A DNA stretch of 64,000 nucleotides. It comes from AP-15 sp050729795 (GTDB taxonomy: Bacteria; Pseudomonadota; Alphaproteobacteria; ATCC43930; CGMCC-115725). Below, in pieces: positions 62,550 to 64,000 of the stretch; the first letter of the stretch is position 1; each line of letters begins with the position of its first letter. The notes under the pieces were generated by a model. That model worked only from the letters and a program-made list of their open reading frames with translations. It did not search any database and had not been told where the DNA came from. A program made the translations under genes and the position numbers. The stretch is taken from the NCBI GenBank assembly GCA_050729795.1, contig JBOHME010000007.1, positions 1-64,000 of the forward strand. The letters run 5' to 3'.

Positions 62550-63331
62550 GCGAGGGCGCACCCGCCCCGCATGCGGTGCGGTTGCACGGCAAGACCGCTC
62601 TTGTCAGCGGTGCCGCGGGCGGTATCGGCCGGGCGATCGCTCGGGCCTTTGCCGAGGCGGGTGCGGCCATCACCTGCTGCGACATCGATCGCGACGGGGC
62701 GGCGCAGACGGCGAAGCTGATCGAAGAGGCGGGCGGCCGGGCCCTGGCACAATGCTGTGACGTTGCGATCGAAACCGAGACCCGCGCCGCCGCGGCAGCG
62801 GCGCATGCCGCCTTCGGGCGTCTCGACATCCTGGTCAGCGGCGCGGCACCGCACGATAAGGGCGGCACGATCCTCGAAGTCGAGCCGGCCGAGTGGCAGC
62901 GGGTGGTCGCGGTCAATCTGACCGGCTCCTATCTCCTTTGCCGCGCCGTGCTGCCGCTGATGATCGCCGGCGGCGGCGGGTCGATCATCCTGATCGCCTC
63001 GCAACTCGGCCGTGTCGGCAGCGCCGGGCGTGCCGCCTATTGCGCGACCAAGGGCGCCCTGATCCAGCTGGCCAAGGTCATGGCGATCGACCACGCCGGC
63101 GATAATGTCCGGGTCAACACCCTGTCCCCCGGTGCGGTCGAGACCGGGCGGATCCTGCGCCGCTATGGCAGCTTCGAGGCTGCACGCGAGACCCTCGGAC
63201 CGAAACATCTGATGCAGCGGCTCGGGCAACCGGGCGAAATCGCCACCGCTGCGGTGTTTCTAGCCAGCGACGATGCGAGCTTTGTGACTGGGAGCGACCT
63301 CCTCGCCGACGGCGGCTATACCGCGATCTGA
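62546..63331 (+). CDS. SDR-family oxidoreductase
   Basis: 261 residues if started at TTG 62546, which overlaps the ATPase stop as TTGA; no ATG is available. The cofactor loop is VSGAAGGIGRAIARAFAEAG, the active Ser lies in SIILIASQLGRVGSAG, YCATKGALIQLAKVMA has the Tyr and Lys, and the C-terminus FVTGSDLLADGGYTAI is that of classical glucose/ribitol-type SDRs. NAD preference is suggested by CCDIDRDG. The coupling to a sugar-importer ATPase suggests sugar or polyol oxidation. Confidence 0.87.
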   Translation: MSEGAPAPHAVRLHGKTALVSGAAGGIGRAIARAFAEAGAAITCCDIDRDGAAQTAKLIEEAGGRALAQCCDVAIETETRAAAAAAHAAFGRLDILVSGAAPHDKGGTILEVEPAEWQRVVAVNLTGSYLLCRAVLPLMIAGGGGSIILIASQLGRVGSAGRAAYCATKGALIQLAKVMAIDHAGDNVRVNTLSPGAVETGRILRRYGSFEAARETLGPKHLMQRLGQPGEIATAAVFLASDDASFVTGSDLLADGGYTAI

Positions 63332-63355
63332 CGGGTCGTCGCTCGCCCTGTCACC

Positions 63356-64000
63356 TCAGCTGTCGATCCGGTCGATGATGCTGCCGTCGCGGTCGAAGCA
63401 CGCGGCACTCAGCGGGCCGCCGTAACCGGCGCCGCTGTCGAGCGACACCGCAAACGGGCGCTCGACCAGCCCGCGCCGATCGCGGTCCACGCCCCTGACC
63501 ACCCGGCAAAACCCGTCGAACGGTGCATCGAGCGCGAGGATGTCGTCGCGGCCCCACCAGAATGCATCGCCCTGCGCCTGAAACGGCCGCGACCGCGCGA
63601 CCGCCGCATGGACGAACAATACACCACCGCGGTCGGTGAAGGCGGCGTGACGCAGCGTCGATAACAGCATCGTGTGCCCGGGGGCGGCGTTCATCGCATC
63701 GCGCAGTGCTGCGGTCCAGCGCGTGATCGTGTGCGGTCCGCCGCGAGCGGCGGCAAAACCCTGGCGCAGATCGCCGCCATAGGCGCGCACCGTCGGCTCG
63801 ATACCGGCCTGCGCCAACCATTCCAGCACTTCGCCGGGATTGGGCGCGAATTGCAGCTGCAGCAGCTTCTGCCACATCTCTTCCTGCGCTCCCCGCAGAA
63901 ACACCGCGTCGCAGGCAAACCCGGCCAAGCGCCCGATGATCCGCCGGCGGAAATCGAGCAGCTCGCCAAGCGTGGCGTGAACCGCCTCGCCGTAGCCCAA
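63356..64000 (-). CDS. Metallophosphoesterase-like protein, partial at the window edge
   Basis: The frame is open to the right edge, so the N-terminal part with the first metal motifs lies outside. About 214 residues remain. They include VFLRGAQEEMWQKLLQL, which sits where PP1/ApaH-type phosphatases have RGNHE, and LSTLRHAAFTDRGGVLFVHA, which matches the usual LP...G..FVHAG segment. The Asn-His of RGNHE is absent, so activity may be reduced or altered. It is convergent with the SDR. Family level only. Confidence 0.72.
   Translation of the reverse strand: MGYGEAVHATLGELLDFRRRIIGRLAGFACDAVFLRGAQEEMWQKLLQLQFAPNPGEVLEWLAQAGIEPTVRAYGGDLRQGFAAARGGPHTITRWTAALRDAMNAAPGHTMLLSTLRHAAFTDRGGVLFVHAAVARSRPFQAQGDAFWWGRDDILALDAPFDGFCRVVRGVDRDRRGLVERPFAVSLDSGAGYGGPLSAACFDRDGSIIDRIDS

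Overview
The window is high-GC chromosomal DNA of an alphaproteobacterium, probably a free-living rhodospirillal-like soil or water organism. The inference rests on a SciP-type (DUF1153) CtrA inhibitor next to dksA, a CckA-type hybrid kinase and recA, on a near-consensus alphaproteobacterial SOS box (GAAC-N7-GTAC) in front of recA, and on a RibA whose RibB-like half is degenerate. No rRNA, transposase, phage or CRISPR array was seen. One tRNA gene (Phe, GAA) is present.

Layout. 1-1.8 kb: the end of a capsule-export gene and a glycosyltransferase. 1.9-10.1 kb: a catabolic block with an amidohydrolase, a Rieske oxygenase coupled to a 68-residue protein, a frameshifted methyltransferase, a D-2-hydroxyacid dehydrogenase, a luciferase-like oxidoreductase, a gentisate-dioxygenase-like cupin protein and an amidase. 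10.2-12.0 kb: a decayed acyl/sugar-modification locus (hexapeptide acyltransferase remnant, small carrier protein, broken SDR) followed by a sulfotransferase.

12.1-29.5 kb holds the most notable element: a six-gene, tightly packed minus-strand operon. It encodes a 2944-residue synthase (tandem nitronate-monooxygenase-like reductase, KS, AT, two ACPs, KR, DH), a second synthase (KS, AT, DH, C-terminal phosphopantetheinyl transferase), a discrete ACP, an alkaline-phosphatase-superfamily phosphodiesterase, an alpha/beta hydrolase and an SDR. The architecture recalls PUFA-synthase-like 'secondary lipid' systems, but the product cannot be read from sequence.

30-35 kb: an RND pump with a low-complexity insertion, a gene-poor kilobase, then sciP. 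35.2-40.3 kb: dksA, cckA, recA, a zinc alcohol dehydrogenase and tRNA-Phe. 40.4-46.9 kb: ribA, a second luciferase-like enzyme, a very large fused GltD/PyrK-like iron-sulfur flavoprotein and a small zinc-ribbon gene in an AT-rich pocket. 47.0-50.1 kb: an HpcH/HpaI aldolase, an SMP-30 lactonase and a hydroxyacid dehydrogenase, consistent with sugar-acid breakdown. 50.3-61.2 kb: a Cys-rich secreted protein, an RND pump with its adaptor, a DevCA-like ABC exporter whose ATPase carries a cyclic-nucleotide-binding domain, and a ClC channel. 61.4-64 kb: a MalK/UgpC-type ATPase, an SDR and the end of a metallophosphoesterase.

Functional calls come from reading motifs and recalled family features. No database search was run. 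Where start codons were chosen between alternatives, this is stated.
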